Source: Apostichopus japonicus
Lineage: Eukaryota; Echinodermata; Holothuroidea; Aspidochirotida; Stichopodidae
NCBI RefSeq assembly: GCF_037975245.1
Contig: NC_092576.1
Coordinates: 15,997,111 to 16,061,110 of the forward strand
Reading direction: 5' to 3'
Length of the DNA: 64,000 nt
Position 1 is the stretch's first letter; each line of letters opens with the position of its first letter. This document shows, piece after piece, positions 24,744 through 33,735 of the stretch. The notes under the pieces were generated by a model. The model had not been told where the DNA came from. It made no database searches and saw only the letters and a program-made list of their open reading frames with translations. The position numbers and the translations under genes were made by a program.

Positions 24744-25014
24744 GGCAATGTATATATATATATATATATATATAGTGGAATTTATACAAAAACGGAACAA
24801 TATATCACGTTAACCATTTTCTTTCTCTTAAAACACAGGAGAACTTTTGATGAACGTCTTCCATATCCTAGGAAAGCTACAAGTCCACAACAAAGTTATG
24901 ACTTGTGCAGTCAATGCGCTACGGAGGGGGAAACGTCTTTGTAAGATCCGACCAAAACAAGTACCGTTGATTGACGATAAATCTAATATCCAGACAGAGG
25001 AAAAGTTAAAGTAA
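3038..25014 (+). CDS. LRR - Cys-rich (ephrin-receptor-like/GCC2-GCC3) - multipass membrane receptor gene, 5' partial
   Basis: Intron-exon model read by hand. The probable role is a cell-surface recognition receptor: LRR solenoid outside, Cys-rich stalk, 8-9 helices, short cytosolic tail. In the visible part, 72-nt or 66-nt phase-2 exons each encode one LRR of type LxxLxLxxNxLxxLPxxIFxxL. The one 153-nt exon encodes two. Exon 21225-21403 changes phase and opens the Cys-rich region. Exon 22087-23657 encodes the rest of that region and most helices. Two small exons finish the protein at TAA 25012-25014. All phases join correctly (2/2 through the LRRs, 1/1 at 21403/22087, 0/0 at 23657/23937, 1/1 at 24060/24839). 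Signal peptide and N-cap exons are not visible and should lie left of base 1. The membrane part resembles that of GCC2/GCC3-type multipass proteins. No ligand or formal family name can be given from sequence alone. Confidence 0.8.
3841..3912 (+). CDS. LRR exon type d, unit 1 (SLSQ...LQHL variant)
   Basis: A 72-nt phase-2 exon with acceptor ttttcag and donor gtaagt. It encodes [20 protein letters not shown].. ending LQHL. It is the reference copy for the four-copy comparison. The first, third and penultimate residues are the ones that change between copies. Confidence 0.85.
4495..4566 (+). CDS. LRR exon type e, unit 1
   Basis: A 72-nt phase-2 exon encoding [20 protein letters not shown].. ending LERL. 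The acceptor is ttgcag. The donor is gtaatt and runs into poly-T, weaker than the gtaagt of the unit 3 copies. Confidence 0.75.
4712..4749 (+). pseudogene. LRR exon 5'-half remnant ([11 protein letters not shown])
   Basis: After acceptor tttcag the frame reads [12 protein letters not shown] and then runs into intron sequence and a stop, so only the first half of an LRR is kept. Equivalent remnants lie at 9060 and 15174. Confidence 0.5.
4771..4842 (+). CDS. LRR exon type f, unit 1 (YLNKNK variant)
   Basis: A 72-nt phase-2 exon, acceptor ttgcag, donor gtaagt, encoding [20 protein letters not shown]... It differs from its tandem neighbour at 5047 by three nucleotide changes, all replacements (N/D, K/N, W/S). 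Confidence 0.8.
4988..5025 (+). pseudogene. LRR exon 5'-half remnant ([11 protein letters not shown])
   Basis: Second copy of the half-exon, inside the unit 1 internal duplication. Confidence 0.5.
5047..5118 (+). CDS. LRR exon type f, second copy in unit 1 (YLDNNK variant)
   Basis: A 72-nt phase-2 exon, acceptor ttgcag, donor gtaagt, encoding [20 protein letters not shown]... It sits in a roughly 277-bp duplicate of the preceding exon plus intron and matches the unit 2 copy at 9119. Confidence 0.8.
5262..5299 (+). pseudogene. LRR exon 5'-half remnant ([10 protein letters not shown])
   Basis: Third half-exon in unit 1. Equivalents lie at 9334 and 15449. It is followed at about 5375 by a more decayed 63-nt exon-like stretch (cag acceptor, gtaacg donor, two stops) that is also repeated in units 2 and 3. 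Confidence 0.45.
5490..5750 (+). mobile_element. Decayed LINE reverse-transcriptase fragment in unit 1
   Basis: [12 protein letters not shown] (RT catalytic motif) is readable at 5514-5549, followed after a frame change by [20 protein letters not shown], and later ISKLIK-like sequence. A stop and a frameshift show it is dead. It is carried along in every array unit. Confidence 0.65.
6667..6696 (+). pseudogene. Truncated LRR exon (type a) in unit 2
   Basis: Identical to the remnant at 2317 (DLHSNNLEG then stop). Confidence 0.65.
6873..6944 (+). pseudogene. LRR exon (type b) with destroyed donor, unit 2
   Basis: Identical to the exon at 2523, including the ttaagt in place of gtaagt. Confidence 0.65.
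7388..7459 (+). CDS. LRR exon type c, unit 2
   Basis: A 72-nt phase-2 exon identical to that at 3038 ([11 protein letters not shown]...), with the same acceptor and the gtaaga donor. Confidence 0.8.
8190..8261 (+). CDS. LRR exon type d, unit 2 (LLNQ...LKYL variant)
   Basis: A 72-nt phase-2 exon encoding [20 protein letters not shown].. ending LKYL. It has four differences from the unit 1 copy, all replacements (S to L, S to N, Q to K, H to Y). The donor is gtaact instead of gtaagt, so splicing may be weaker. Confidence 0.75.
8844..8915 (+). CDS. LRR exon type e, unit 2
   Basis: A 72-nt phase-2 exon with the same sequence as the exon at 4495, donor gtaatt before a poly-T run. Confidence 0.75.
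9119..9190 (+). CDS. LRR exon type f, unit 2 (YLDNNK variant)
   Basis: A 72-nt phase-2 exon encoding [20 protein letters not shown].., acceptor ttgcag, donor gtaagt. This block has only one type f exon. Confidence 0.8.
9560..9820 (+). mobile_element. Decayed LINE RT fragment in unit 2
   Basis: Copy of the 5490-5750 fragment, FADDTT at about 9585, with the same frameshift. Confidence 0.65.
10738..10767 (+). pseudogene. Truncated LRR exon (type a) in unit 3
   Basis: Same broken exon as at 2317 and 6667. Confidence 0.65.
10944..11015 (+). CDS. LRR exon, chimeric, unit 3
   Basis: A 72-nt phase-2 exon with donor gtatgt. The 5' half ([13 protein letters not shown]) matches the type d exon. The 3' half ([11 protein letters not shown]) and the gtatgt donor match the exon at 16844 (..[11 protein letters not shown]). 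It is best explained as a recombination product joining two exon types within the exon while keeping the frame. Confidence 0.75.
11016..11302 (+). other. Unique insert in unit 3 between TA repeats
   Basis: This sequence is absent from units 1 and 2. Short TA microsatellites lie at about 11067-11085 and 11283-11302. Unit sequence resumes at 11303 at the point matching 3435 of unit 1, so about 0.8 kb of the standard unit, including the type c exon, is replaced here. Confidence 0.7.
11715..11786 (+). CDS. LRR exon type d, unit 3 first copy (FLEQ...LQNL variant)
   Basis: A 72-nt phase-2 exon, donor gtaagt, encoding [20 protein letters not shown].. ending LQNL. It has seven nucleotide differences from unit 1; six lie in three replaced codons and one is silent. 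Confidence 0.8.
12369..12440 (+). CDS. LRR exon type e, unit 3 first copy
   Basis: A 72-nt phase-2 exon encoding [20 protein letters not shown]... (S to L against unit 1), with a canonical gtaagt donor. Confidence 0.78.
12477..13005 (+). repeat. Nested duplication of intron sequence in unit 3
   Basis: A near-identical copy of about 11835-12363, the interval between the type d and type e exons. It ends in the stutter ttcatattattcatatt before joining the truncated type b exon. No complete exon is inside it. Confidence 0.75.
13008..13048 (+). pseudogene. 3' part of LRR exon type b in unit 3
   Basis: Only the second half of the type b exon remains ([10 protein letters not shown]..), joined to intron sequence of another exon by the rearrangement at about 13005. 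The acceptor and first half are lost and the donor is ttaagt. Confidence 0.6.
13492..13563 (+). CDS. LRR exon type c, unit 3
   Basis: A 72-nt phase-2 exon identical in protein to those at 3038 and 7388 ([11 protein letters not shown]...), donor gtaaga. Confidence 0.8.
14296..14367 (+). CDS. LRR exon type d, unit 3 second copy (FLEQ variant)
   Basis: A 72-nt phase-2 exon identical to the one at 11715 ([13 protein letters not shown]...LQNL), donor gtaagt. It shows that unit 3 holds two duplicated segments. Confidence 0.8.
14950..15021 (+). CDS. LRR exon type e, unit 3 second copy (YLGENK variant)
   Basis: A 72-nt phase-2 exon encoding [20 protein letters not shown]... (N to Y at the first, solvent-facing residue), donor gtaagt. 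Confidence 0.78.
15233..15304 (+). CDS. LRR exon type f, unit 3 (YLNNNK variant)
   Basis: A 72-nt phase-2 exon encoding [20 protein letters not shown].., a third combination of the variable residues, plus F to V in the core. Donor gtaagt. Confidence 0.78.
15675..15935 (+). mobile_element. Decayed LINE RT fragment in unit 3
   Basis: Copy of the 5490-5750 fragment, FADDTT at about 15700, with the same frameshift. Confidence 0.65.
16095..16843 (+). repeat. Diverged start of a fourth array unit
   Basis: The sequence follows the first roughly 750 bp of the array unit with scattered substitutions and small indels, unlike the near-identity of units 1-3. It leads into an intact LRR exon at 16844, where units 1-3 have that exon cut short. 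It is probably the older, less homogenised copy at the array edge and may resemble the ancestral unit. Confidence 0.8.
16844..16915 (+). CDS. LRR exon (GLHSNN), first after the array
   Basis: A 72-nt phase-2 exon, acceptor attacag, donor gtatgt, encoding [20 protein letters not shown]... It is the intact form of the exon that is truncated in units 1-3. Confidence 0.85.
17031..17102 (+). CDS. LRR exon ([15 protein letters not shown])
   Basis: A 72-nt phase-2 exon, acceptor ttcag, encoding [20 protein letters not shown]... The donor is gtcagt, a weaker but usable form. Confidence 0.82.
17103..18203 (+). other. Intron with duplication, exon remnant and microsatellite
   Basis: It contains a roughly 140-bp degenerate direct duplication (about 17123 and 17262), an exon 3'-end remnant with a gtaagta donor near 17370, and the GATA/GGAT microsatellite. 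No other exon was recognised. Confidence 0.6.
17763..17942 (+). repeat. GATA/GGAT microsatellite
   Basis: About 180 bp of tetranucleotide repeats, mostly ATGG phase at 17803-17920 with GATA edges. Open in several frames, giving spurious SIHP-repeat ORFs on the minus strand. Confidence 0.95.
18204..18275 (+). CDS. LRR exon ([15 protein letters not shown])
   Basis: A 72-nt phase-2 exon, acceptor tttcag, donor gtaagt, encoding [20 protein letters not shown]... Confidence 0.87.
18741..18893 (+). CDS. Double LRR exon (153 nt)
   Basis: Phase-2 exon, acceptor ttctag, donor gtaagt. It encodes 51 residues, two repeats: [20 protein letters not shown].. and [20 protein letters not shown]... Intron loss between two LRR exons is the simplest origin. 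Confidence 0.87.
19002..19067 (+). CDS. LRR exon (66 nt)
   Basis: Phase-2 exon, acceptor aatag, donor gtaagt, encoding [20 protein letters not shown]... It is 22 residues rather than 24. Confidence 0.85.
19068..19921 (+). other. Intron, no further exon seen
   Basis: It has a poly-T and purine-rich stretch near 19090-19135. No exon-like open stretch with splice sites was recognised. Confidence 0.6.
19922..19987 (+). CDS. LRR exon (66 nt)
   Basis: Phase-2 exon, acceptor aaag, donor gtaagt, encoding [20 protein letters not shown]... Confidence 0.85.
20280..20351 (+). CDS. LRR exon (72 nt)
   Basis: Phase-2 exon, acceptor ctacag, donor gtaaga, encoding [20 protein letters not shown]... The N-x-S/T sequons fit an extracellular location. 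Confidence 0.85.
20779..20844 (+). CDS. Last LRR exon (66 nt)
   Basis: Phase-2 exon, acceptor aaag, donor gtaagg, encoding [20 protein letters not shown]... It has a Cys in the position usually held by the conserved Asn loop. It joins the Cys-rich exon through a split Ile codon. Confidence 0.82.
21225..21403 (+). CDS. Exon: LRR C-cap and start of Cys-rich stalk
   Basis: Acceptor aaaag, donor gtatta. It enters in phase 2 and leaves in phase 1. It encodes [11 protein letters not shown]... followed by [11 protein letters not shown] and GGCQPCPPG, the C-x-x-C pattern of ephrin-receptor-like/GCC2-GCC3 repeats. Confidence 0.85.
21404..22086 (+). other. Intron, nothing else seen
   Basis: An open frame runs from 21963 into the next exon, but the ttccacag acceptor at 22079-22086 and the phase match show that 21963-22086 is intron. 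Confidence 0.75.
22087..23657 (+). CDS. Large exon: Cys-rich stalk and membrane helices
   Basis: A 1,571-nt exon (phase 1 in, phase 0 out; acceptor ccacag, donor gtaaat). The first part encodes [29 protein letters not shown] and [13 protein letters not shown]...CLECPE (up to about 22640), the Cys spacing of ephrin-receptor-like/GCC2-GCC3 modules. Hydrophobic helices then start near 22641, about 22780, 22880, 22965, 23075, 23250 and 23560. Basic RK clusters sit at helix ends, and a [11 protein letters not shown] motif lies near 23485 just before the late helices. Residues between about 23340 and 23450 form a polar loop with a short internal repeat (GDDITNP, TDDITHS). The fold resembles the multipass C-terminal part of GCC2/GCC3 membrane proteins of unknown function. 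Confidence 0.9.
23937..24060 (+). CDS. Exon: penultimate membrane helices
   Basis: A 124-nt exon, acceptor ttttcag, donor gtaagt, entered in phase 0 and left in phase 1. It encodes [20 protein letters not shown].. and [17 protein letters not shown], two hydrophobic helices with an acidic loop between. Confidence 0.87.
24061..24838 (+). other. Last intron with TA microsatellite
   Basis: AT-rich intron. An interrupted TA repeat occupies about 24693-24775. No exon was recognised. Confidence 0.8.
24839..25014 (+). CDS. Terminal exon: cytosolic tail and stop
   Basis: Acceptor aacacag, phase 1 in. It encodes [20 protein letters not shown].. followed by a basic stretch ([15 protein letters not shown]) and a polar end, with TAA at 25012-25014. 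The basic cluster after the last helix fits a cytosolic C-terminus. Confidence 0.87.
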
Positions 25015-26104
25015 TTACAGATTTCGTAAATAATTTCTTATTTTAATCACGTGGATTATTAATCTTTCTATACTTCTTTCTGAAAGCATGAAAAGTTACT
25101 AGCTAATTTCGCATGTAAAATGCCTTGAATTATATTGAGACAATTGTGAAGTATTTACTAAATGCAATAAGTGAAATGAATTGCAAGTAATGTCAAATAC
25201 TCAGTTTATTTTGACAAGACGTTTCTCACTTCAATCATAACGTGTTGCTTAATGGTATGTAAATATAAATGTGATAAACAGCACAGGCTAAGGGTAACGT
25301 TGCACGAATTACTCTCAGTCTCTATTTACAACTTCTAACTTTAATTATTCACATTTTTGATAAAAATTATGTTAAATGATGAACAACCAGACATTGGTTT
25401 CTTTATATCCTAGTGCGACATATATATGTATAGTCTCTGTCGAAAATTCTCATAGCAAATATGCTGTTTTAAACGTATACCAGCGTTAAGGCCTTTACAG
25501 AATATGGCCATCTACACACGCAAAGCGTATTTACAATAAAACGTTGATACTTTATCATTTAATGCAATTGAATTCTTGATAATACATGCGTCATATCTAT
25601 AAAACTAATAACCGGACAAGCTAGTCGGGTCAAAATACCATATTTTTTTTCCAAAATCGTCTTCTCTTACAGATTTAATCTAAGTACTCTGCTATAAAAC
25701 TCACTCAAATCGGCGTCCTTGGAAGTGTTTCCCAGACTTTTAGATACGAGTTGTTGTTAATTATTAACATGTCTCCTCTGACTTATTCTGCACGAAACAA
25801 TGACATCTTTAAAGTCGTGCCTGGGGAATTTCTGCTTGGAGTAACACATTTAATCATAGTAATGATAATGCTATGTAGAGATTCCAGCTATGATCAACTT
25901 ACAAAAGTATATTCCCACAACATTATATCTTCCCTCTCGACCTGTCAACAATAATTTTGTTAACCAAGGTGTGCTCACGTAATGTGTAGACGTTAAAGTC
26001 GCTCGTCAATGTTAATGCGTGTTACACAGAGATGGAAGCAAGTTGACGTGATTGCTTTAATACTACCTGTAGCAAAGTATTCAACACATGCGATCAGAAA
26101 CCGT
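25015..26104. other. 3' flank of the receptor gene, no other gene seen
   Basis: Probable 3' UTR followed by AT-rich intergenic DNA. The short ORFs here have no recognisable motif. Confidence 0.6.
25535..25540 (+). terminator. Candidate poly(A) signal of the LRR receptor gene
   Basis: First good AATAAA downstream of the stop codon, about 520 bp away. No transcript evidence. Confidence 0.3.
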
Positions 26105-26710
<606 letters not shown>

Positions 26711-26996
26711 AAGGAAAATTAGACAATAGCGATAGCTAGAAAATTAATGTTGTACTGGAATATTAAGAAAACATGTCGAAAAGGTGATAACTGTTGATCT
26801 TATGTACTTGCAAAAGCAAGACAAGCATGTTTCCCACCACGTTGGCAGTACATCCTATTACATGTTTTTTTTTTTTGCAGGCCTATTAAACGTTTTTTTT
26901 GGGGGGGGGGGGCGGGGGGAAACTTGTAAAGTTCAAACTGAAGTATCAAATATTAAGTTTTTTTCGGACTAGCATTGTAAAATGCTATAAGAACAA
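26711..26996. other. Intergenic, with G-run
   Basis: A T-run then G-run near 26866-26918. No gene seen. Confidence 0.6.
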
Positions 26997-27180
26997 TCTG
27001 TAGCGATGCTGTACATGATGGTAGGCTACTATGATACTGTGTTAATAAATAATTGCAAGAGGTAGCGATACTGTGCATGAAACTAGGCAACAATGAAAAT
27101 GTGTAAATAAATTATGACAAGGCAGCCTTTTGTTTAAGATGCTATAATGATGGTAATGTAAATATTTTCAAGAGGTAGTA
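26997..27180. repeat. Degenerate tandem repeat, about 68-bp unit
   Basis: GTAGCGATGCTGTACATGA and GTAGCGATACTGTGCATGA-type words about 65 bp apart, with TGT-AATAAAT spacers and a third weak copy. Confidence 0.55.
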
Positions 27181-30100
27181 CCAAACAATTAACTCAATAG
27201 TCTTTTTACGTGTACTCATATTTTTTTGGCTGCATTTTGCCAACACTTATGTCTCCTTATTTCCATGTTTCAAAGAAATTAAGTTTTGGATGTCTTATTT
27301 ACTATAATTTCAACATTAAAATGGGAAGTAAGAACATAGACAGAATGTTATAATTATAGCAGAATGTAACAAGAATTAACATCGAGCAACTACTAACGTA
27401 TGCCTCATAAGCCTACTATTTGAATATGCTTAACGAATCAACGTACGACTGCACAACCCAGTAACCATGCAAAACTGAGCTGTATGCGTTATGTGACAGA
27501 TGACTGTTGTTCTGAATAGTATTTCAGGTCAGGTAACCGGGTCACTATGAATATACTTTGTTGGAGGTAATGGGCGTGACAATCGCTTCATCGATTACCA
27601 TAGAGGTATAGCATAATCTCCACAGCCGTTGTAGCTTGTCGTTAAACTATGTTTTCGTCGGGGTTTATACATGGTTAAGTGGGATTCGTCCTTGAGTCTC
27701 CCCACGACTGTTCCCGGTATATTGTAGTATTTCCGACCCTTGGTCATCCTCGACGTATGAAGTGGTGAAACCGTAATAGTTAAAACCTGGTTAGAAATTT
27801 GACCAGCTATTTTCAAACCCTGTAAATAACAATCAGGTTTACACAAACCTACTCCAAATCCGTGTCGTTATGTGATCTACCACCATTTACCTGATCTCGC
27901 TATGGTGTCGAACGTAGCAATCTGAGGGTGGCTGTTGGCGGCTAGTGCTAAAATCTAACCCACCCGTGACATTCTTTCTAAGTATCAAAATTCTGGAATC
28001 ATTATTTGATGCTTTGTAAATCTTTATTCTTGTTCTTTGACAAACGATAATCAGATGCAACTATAACTGTAATTTTCTTTTGTTTTTTCTTTTTTTCATG
28101 TTTCCATCAGTAAGGAAGTTTACCTTCATGGTGTAGGCGAGTACTGATAATTACACAGTATGTGGTTAAGGCGCACATTATGCGACCTGCAATATTGTTG
28201 TAGTGGTTAAAGAAATGTTAGAAGAATCTAGCAATGTTTAAGCAGTTAACCGCAGAGAGCTTCAACCAATATATATGAGAACGGTGGAGTTGAATCAAAA
28301 GGCCATTCAAGCACACTATCAGTAAAGTTCTATTCACAATTTGGTAAATATATTTTAAAGTCGTCAAGATTTCTGAGTGATTCATTGTATAGCTCAAATT
28401 GCTCTGATATTTAACCTATTGTACCACGGAGGCTGATGATTCCAGAACCCGTGTCGATCATTTTATTGTTCTACTCAACAAATGAGAGCAAATAACAAAC
28501 ACCTTTATACATTACACATAACAAATGGAGAAAAAGAGCGCTCCGCTGGAACTGACCCATACAACCGTTTTAATAAAATTTCTGTACATGGTAGGTAGTC
28601 CCTCTTTTTAAGATTTTTGTTAAAAATAATCATGATTGTTCCTGCTTGTTGATATACATGTTACACGCTACGCAAACCATAAAATAACTGTCTATGCTTT
28701 TTCCTTCTTTCTACTTTACTTCTTTGTATACATGTTACACGCTACGCAAACGTTTTTAGGTTCTGCCGTTTATAGCGAGACAGGGTTGCAATTAGTGTGG
28801 GATTAATCATAATAGTAAGCGATGTAGCGAAATTTAAAATAAAAATGTTTAGGAACCATAATTTAGGTGTTTCGTTGTCAAAGCATTACAAAACAATTTT
28901 AAAACATAAATTAGAAATTTCATCCAAGGTGTTGCGATGAGCCAGAGATTTTTTTTTGTTAATTTTATTATGAAAATGTGCATACGCTTTACTTGTCTTA
29001 TATTTCCCCTGGCTCCTTCCCTATCTTCCCCGGGGGTTGAAATGACCTCGGATATAGCGGTTGTTGACTCATCTGAACCTTTTCTTACTTTTTAAGGGGG
29101 GAGGGGGTTAGTTACATCCACTATTTTGTGACTTGAAGCATTATTAAGTTTTAAATTGACAGCATTCCAAATACTTTCTATTATTCTCACATATTTATAA
29201 AGTACTGGATTCTAGATGTAAGTTGTAACATGAATCAAAAAGTTCACCTGAAGACGAGACAACCTAAAAATGTATTATTCGTTTTTGAATCTCATTAAAG
29301 GGATGACAAATACTGATAACTAAAAAGTGTATATCACATAATTTGTGAATGATCCCAGCTTTACAGATTGCGCCGTTTTTTATTGATAAAATTTCACAGT
29401 TGATACAACAGTTATTTTATTTGGCGCTCCATAGTTCTACACCAAAACAGTCAGATAGCCGTCAACCGAAGAATCATAGCAGTTTAATAGCTGAGGAAAG
29501 GGGATTAGCGTTCGTTATTAACCATGAACCCTTTCGAGTTTGAAATAGCCACAAAACTTCCCCTCCTTTAGAGATAATGATTCCTTTCCGAGATAAAAGC
29601 AACTTACTAATATGTTCCACTTTATTTTCAAATTTACTCTTGTGCAATCGTAGCATATATTACAATAGTAAAATTCTTCTTGACAAGTCCCCTTAACACC
29701 GGTGGACCTCTGCCCTAATTTTATTCAAGCCTACTAGTCCGTTGTCTAGTCATTACATCGTAATGAAATCAGATCAAGAGCGATCTTTATATCAAGAATA
29801 TTTACATTCAAGAAACTATTTATTTACTGTTTGAAAGTAAACTGTGTTGTGAGCAACTCAACATAAACAGCATCGTCGAGCCTGAAAAAAATGCGGTATA
29901 ACTACATGTCCAGTCCGTATGAATGGAATGTGTCACTGTAAATCTCAAATTGGTATATAGAACGTGGTCAAAACATGAATATGCTTTTCCTGTTATTCTA
30001 TGAGAGTTCTTAGTACAACTAATGTCAAAGTCGATAATCTTAGGAGAAATACTCATTATTGGTTTTAATTATTTGATTTACTTTGTTTGTAATCGCATAA

Positions 30101-30533
30101 ACGTGAGCCTGTATGGACCCGATTACTGGAAGGAACACCCTATACACGGCATAACGCCCACCCGCCTCATCGCCCTACCTCTACGCCCGCCCTACCTCCC
30201 TACGCCTCACCTGCATACTTGGGACGTAACACCCCAATGAGGTCACTCAATACATGGTGATGGCGTTCGAAGATGAGTTACAAACTGCAAGACACGATAG
30301 ATCTGCATACAATGTACGCCACTTCCTTGTCGTGAACACTGAACATGGAAGTAACACAGGGAAGTAAATATATGGAGACCCACTAACGGTTAGTCTATCT
30401 GTTACCAATAGGAACTCCATATATTAAAGCTAACAGAGTTCAAACCCTATCACAACCGTATCATTGTCAAACCGTACTGCTTCAGTCACAGGTAATCAAT
30501 CTTTGTTTTATTAGAACCTCGTTTGCAGCAAGG
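27181..30533. other. Intergenic, no gene supported
   Basis: Only short unconvincing ORFs. A perfect 24-bp direct repeat is listed separately. Confidence 0.5.
28654..28752 (+). repeat. Perfect 24-bp direct repeat, 75 bp apart
   Basis: The word beginning ATACATGTTACACGCTACGC occurs at 28654-28677 and 28729-28752, with unrelated pyrimidine-rich sequence between. Confidence 0.8.
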
Positions 30534-30583
30534 ATGTTTGTTGCGTTCCTGTTTCTTTTCATGATTAGAGCTTTGGCTGCGGG
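30534..30583 (+). CDS. Candidate signal-peptide first exon
   Basis: ATG followed by MFVAFLFLFMIRALAAG, a typical signal peptide with an A-x-A-like cleavage site, then a possible but weak donor (gtcaga) and soon a stop. No downstream exon was recognised. It could be the first exon of a secreted protein or chance. Confidence 0.22.
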
Positions 30584-33500
30584 GTCAGATAGTTTATCGT
30601 TATAAGTCATATATTTTATGTGAAGCTCTAATTGAATTCATATTGTTGATATTAGTTAAATATTTTCTTAGAAATTAATCAACAGATGTCGAAATAATTG
30701 CATCTGGCTGATGAGACCCAAATTGGAATCGAAATGCCATAGAGCAGGGGTTGAACACGAAATGGACATGACGTGCCACCGTGATTTTGTTGTGTTCAAT
30801 CCGTGTAGCAAACATGAACGTACTGTGTATCGATAAAGTCATAAAGGAGGACATTTGACATAATCTCCCAGGAGTCCGAATTGTTTCTGTACAGGACTAA
30901 CTAGTGTTTTGGAGTTATCGGGAGAGCGAATGGAGCGGAGGATCGAATCAATTTCCTTCATTATTCTCCTTGTTGACCTTCACATGATGAACATTTCTTA
31001 AATGGTATGTCCTACTTCGAACGAATACTATCTTACCATGAGTAACCTTCGATGGGTCTTATAGAACTGTTGAAACCCGCAATACCGTTAAGTAATAATG
31101 CTGCCAGCCATCCATTGAGCTGGAAGTGTCCAGCAACTATATCATCATAACTAGAACATTCCAAAGTCCTCTCCGTCTTTATAGAACGCCGCACTGCCTG
31201 TTATGACCACGAGAGGGATTGGCTTTTCCTCTCTCTCACCCACACTCTCGCGATCTACTCACACCCCCAATACCATTCATTTAATGTTGCTTCGTCGGCA
31301 GAGCAGATAAATCCCCCACACAGCACCACCAGTGGGGAGAGTATGCTGTGTGCTTCCATGCATGGCAGGTCATTGTGTTCATATGTATCAGAGATGAAGA
31401 TTTTTCTTCATATATCGGTAGAGAGCACACGCCGATGAAAGTACAACACAGTGATCAATAGCTTGCATTTGTTACCCCGTTGAGTATGATTTACATGTCG
31501 ATCAACCACCAACCCAACTATGTCTCAGTAAAGCTTTTACCTCCTCTATACACTGGGCAGCCAATAATTACGAAATCTTGACCACGACATGAAACAATGC
31601 CAGGTTCGCATCGCCTTAAATATCAGTAGTGAAAAAAATGTCTATATGGAGCTTCTTAATACACATTCCATACAGTGCGTACTGTGTATAAAGTAATACA
31701 TAAAATAACCAATGTGTTCTATATAGGGATATATAGTCTAAGATAGAGTCAGAGAAGCAGGAGTGGATTATACAAGTAATCTAATATCAATCTAGTGTCC
31801 CCTTTGCTTGACACAGGGCAAATCAAAGCGATACAGGAAATGATTGATCAATTGGGAATTATGGGTAAATTGGTCTTCGCCCTCGGAAAAAACGGAATAG
31901 GAAGCATCATTCATGCCGAATAAAACTACAAATGAAAATGGCTATCAAAAATGTGGTGGATGCATGTCGATCCGCTAAATGTAAATGCAATAGTTTTGCC
32001 TACCGGGTCATTCCGCCTCAAATCAACCAATTTTCTGAAAAGATCCAAGGTGACCCTCTCAAACTAAGATGAAATTTCATCAGAATGATTGAGTATATCC
32101 CAAATGAACACATACAAACAATTAAAATCATACTCTATGTCGTTTTCGAGATATGGCCCGTTGAAATTAGGTCGTTGTGGCAATTTTGCTCGTTTGCGAT
32201 TCGCAAAAAGTGACTTTTGTGATATTTTCCGAATTTGAAAGCTCATAATTCAGTCTTTGTACCAGGTAGAGAGCTCGAATTTGGTATTCTATCTAACTTC
32301 TTGCCAAAATTTATGAATCTGCACTAAATTAAACTGTATCTCCTTTATTTGTCTGGTTATGATCACCCAAAGTAGGCACTTTATTCTGCCGAAAATGTTT
32401 TTTTGTGATTTTTAAGGTCACCCTGTGCCCACATGAGAGGTCACATGAATCCTATATTCCTTGGGTATTATCTATGGTTGCATGTTTATACCCATAAGCA
32501 ATATTAAGCCCACCAATGCACTACTTAAGAAATGGCATAGGCCAAAAGTTAGTTCCAGCCAGAAAAAAGGTAAAAATGACCCCGCCCTTCTTGACCCCGG
32601 CTGACCCCGCGATCAATTGAAACATTTATTGAAATTTACACCAGTTAAATATATATATTTATATCTACTTGTACACCAAATTTCAGCTTTGGCACTCAAC
32701 TCCATTCGCAAAAATGGTTTGGTCTGTATATAAAATTTCATCAAAGTGCAACGTTTTTTTGTTGCCTTCTTCTTCTAAGCATATTAAATTCCTCCGTGAA
32801 TAGATGATTTTAATATGCATAAAGAAGAACAAAGACAAGTTCAACACAATTGTCATGATTACATCATTGACACTGCTGTTGCCAGATGCATTCACAAATA
32901 TTATCCCCAAATTAAAAATATTCATATCTTCGCGATATCATATTCTTCAAGTATACCTGTCCGTGTTTGGCAAAAATATGTTGACGGTTATTGATCATCA
33001 GTCATGCCTAGAATAAACGGTAAAGCGATGTCATATCGGTCTTATCTAGTTCCGCGAAAGTGGACGACCTGCAATCTTTGAAATATTTGAGAATGCCTTT
33101 GGGTTATCTCTAACACTTCTGGGAAAAGTACCAGTGCATTCCCTTTATCATATAGTGTGACATATTCGAACTAACAAGTGGTTTTTAAACACTCCTTTAC
33201 CTAACAAAATGTTGCCCATTGTTTGTTTGAAAACTTTTACACATGCACGTCTAGTAATCAACCAATCAGAAGGCATTTTTGAGATAAATTTAATCACGTC
33301 TGCTAAACCTTTTAAAACATATTTTCACAACCAGTACATAGATTGAGAACGTTAGAACTTAAAAAAAGGATCGATCATGCGCATTAGGAACAGGAGCCGT
33401 ATCTACGGCTCTGTTTGGACTCAGAACCTAGACACACCCTATTAGGAACGGTATGACAGCGCCCACTGACAAAACGGTGAAGATCGATGTTTGCAGTAAT

Positions 33501-33735
33501 TAATGCGTTAAAACAATCAACTTCTAATGAGTTATCACAGCTAAATCAACATATGCATTAATGTGCATGCATAATCTCCTTTTTTTCTCCCTCTTTTCTA
33601 CTACCTTGCGGGTTTTTAAGGAAGGTTTGATTTAGTTTGCCCTTTAAAACCTTTTGAAATAATTTTAATTCTATCACTTAACTTTCAATGTGATAGGTTA
33701 TAAAGTGCTCCGTTCATGTGCTGTCCACTCGGCGA
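30584..33735. other. Intergenic, no gene supported
   Basis: The stretch at about 32000-32500 has the look of a dispersed invertebrate repeat (AT-rich with repeated TTTCGAGATATGG-like wording), but no second copy was found in the window. Confidence 0.4.

Noticed and set aside
1-25014. Interpretation of the receptor as an LGR/RXFP-type GPCR
   Set aside because: The 72-nt LRR exons are similar, but the membrane part has a Cys-rich GCC2/GCC3-like entry and lacks class A GPCR motifs.
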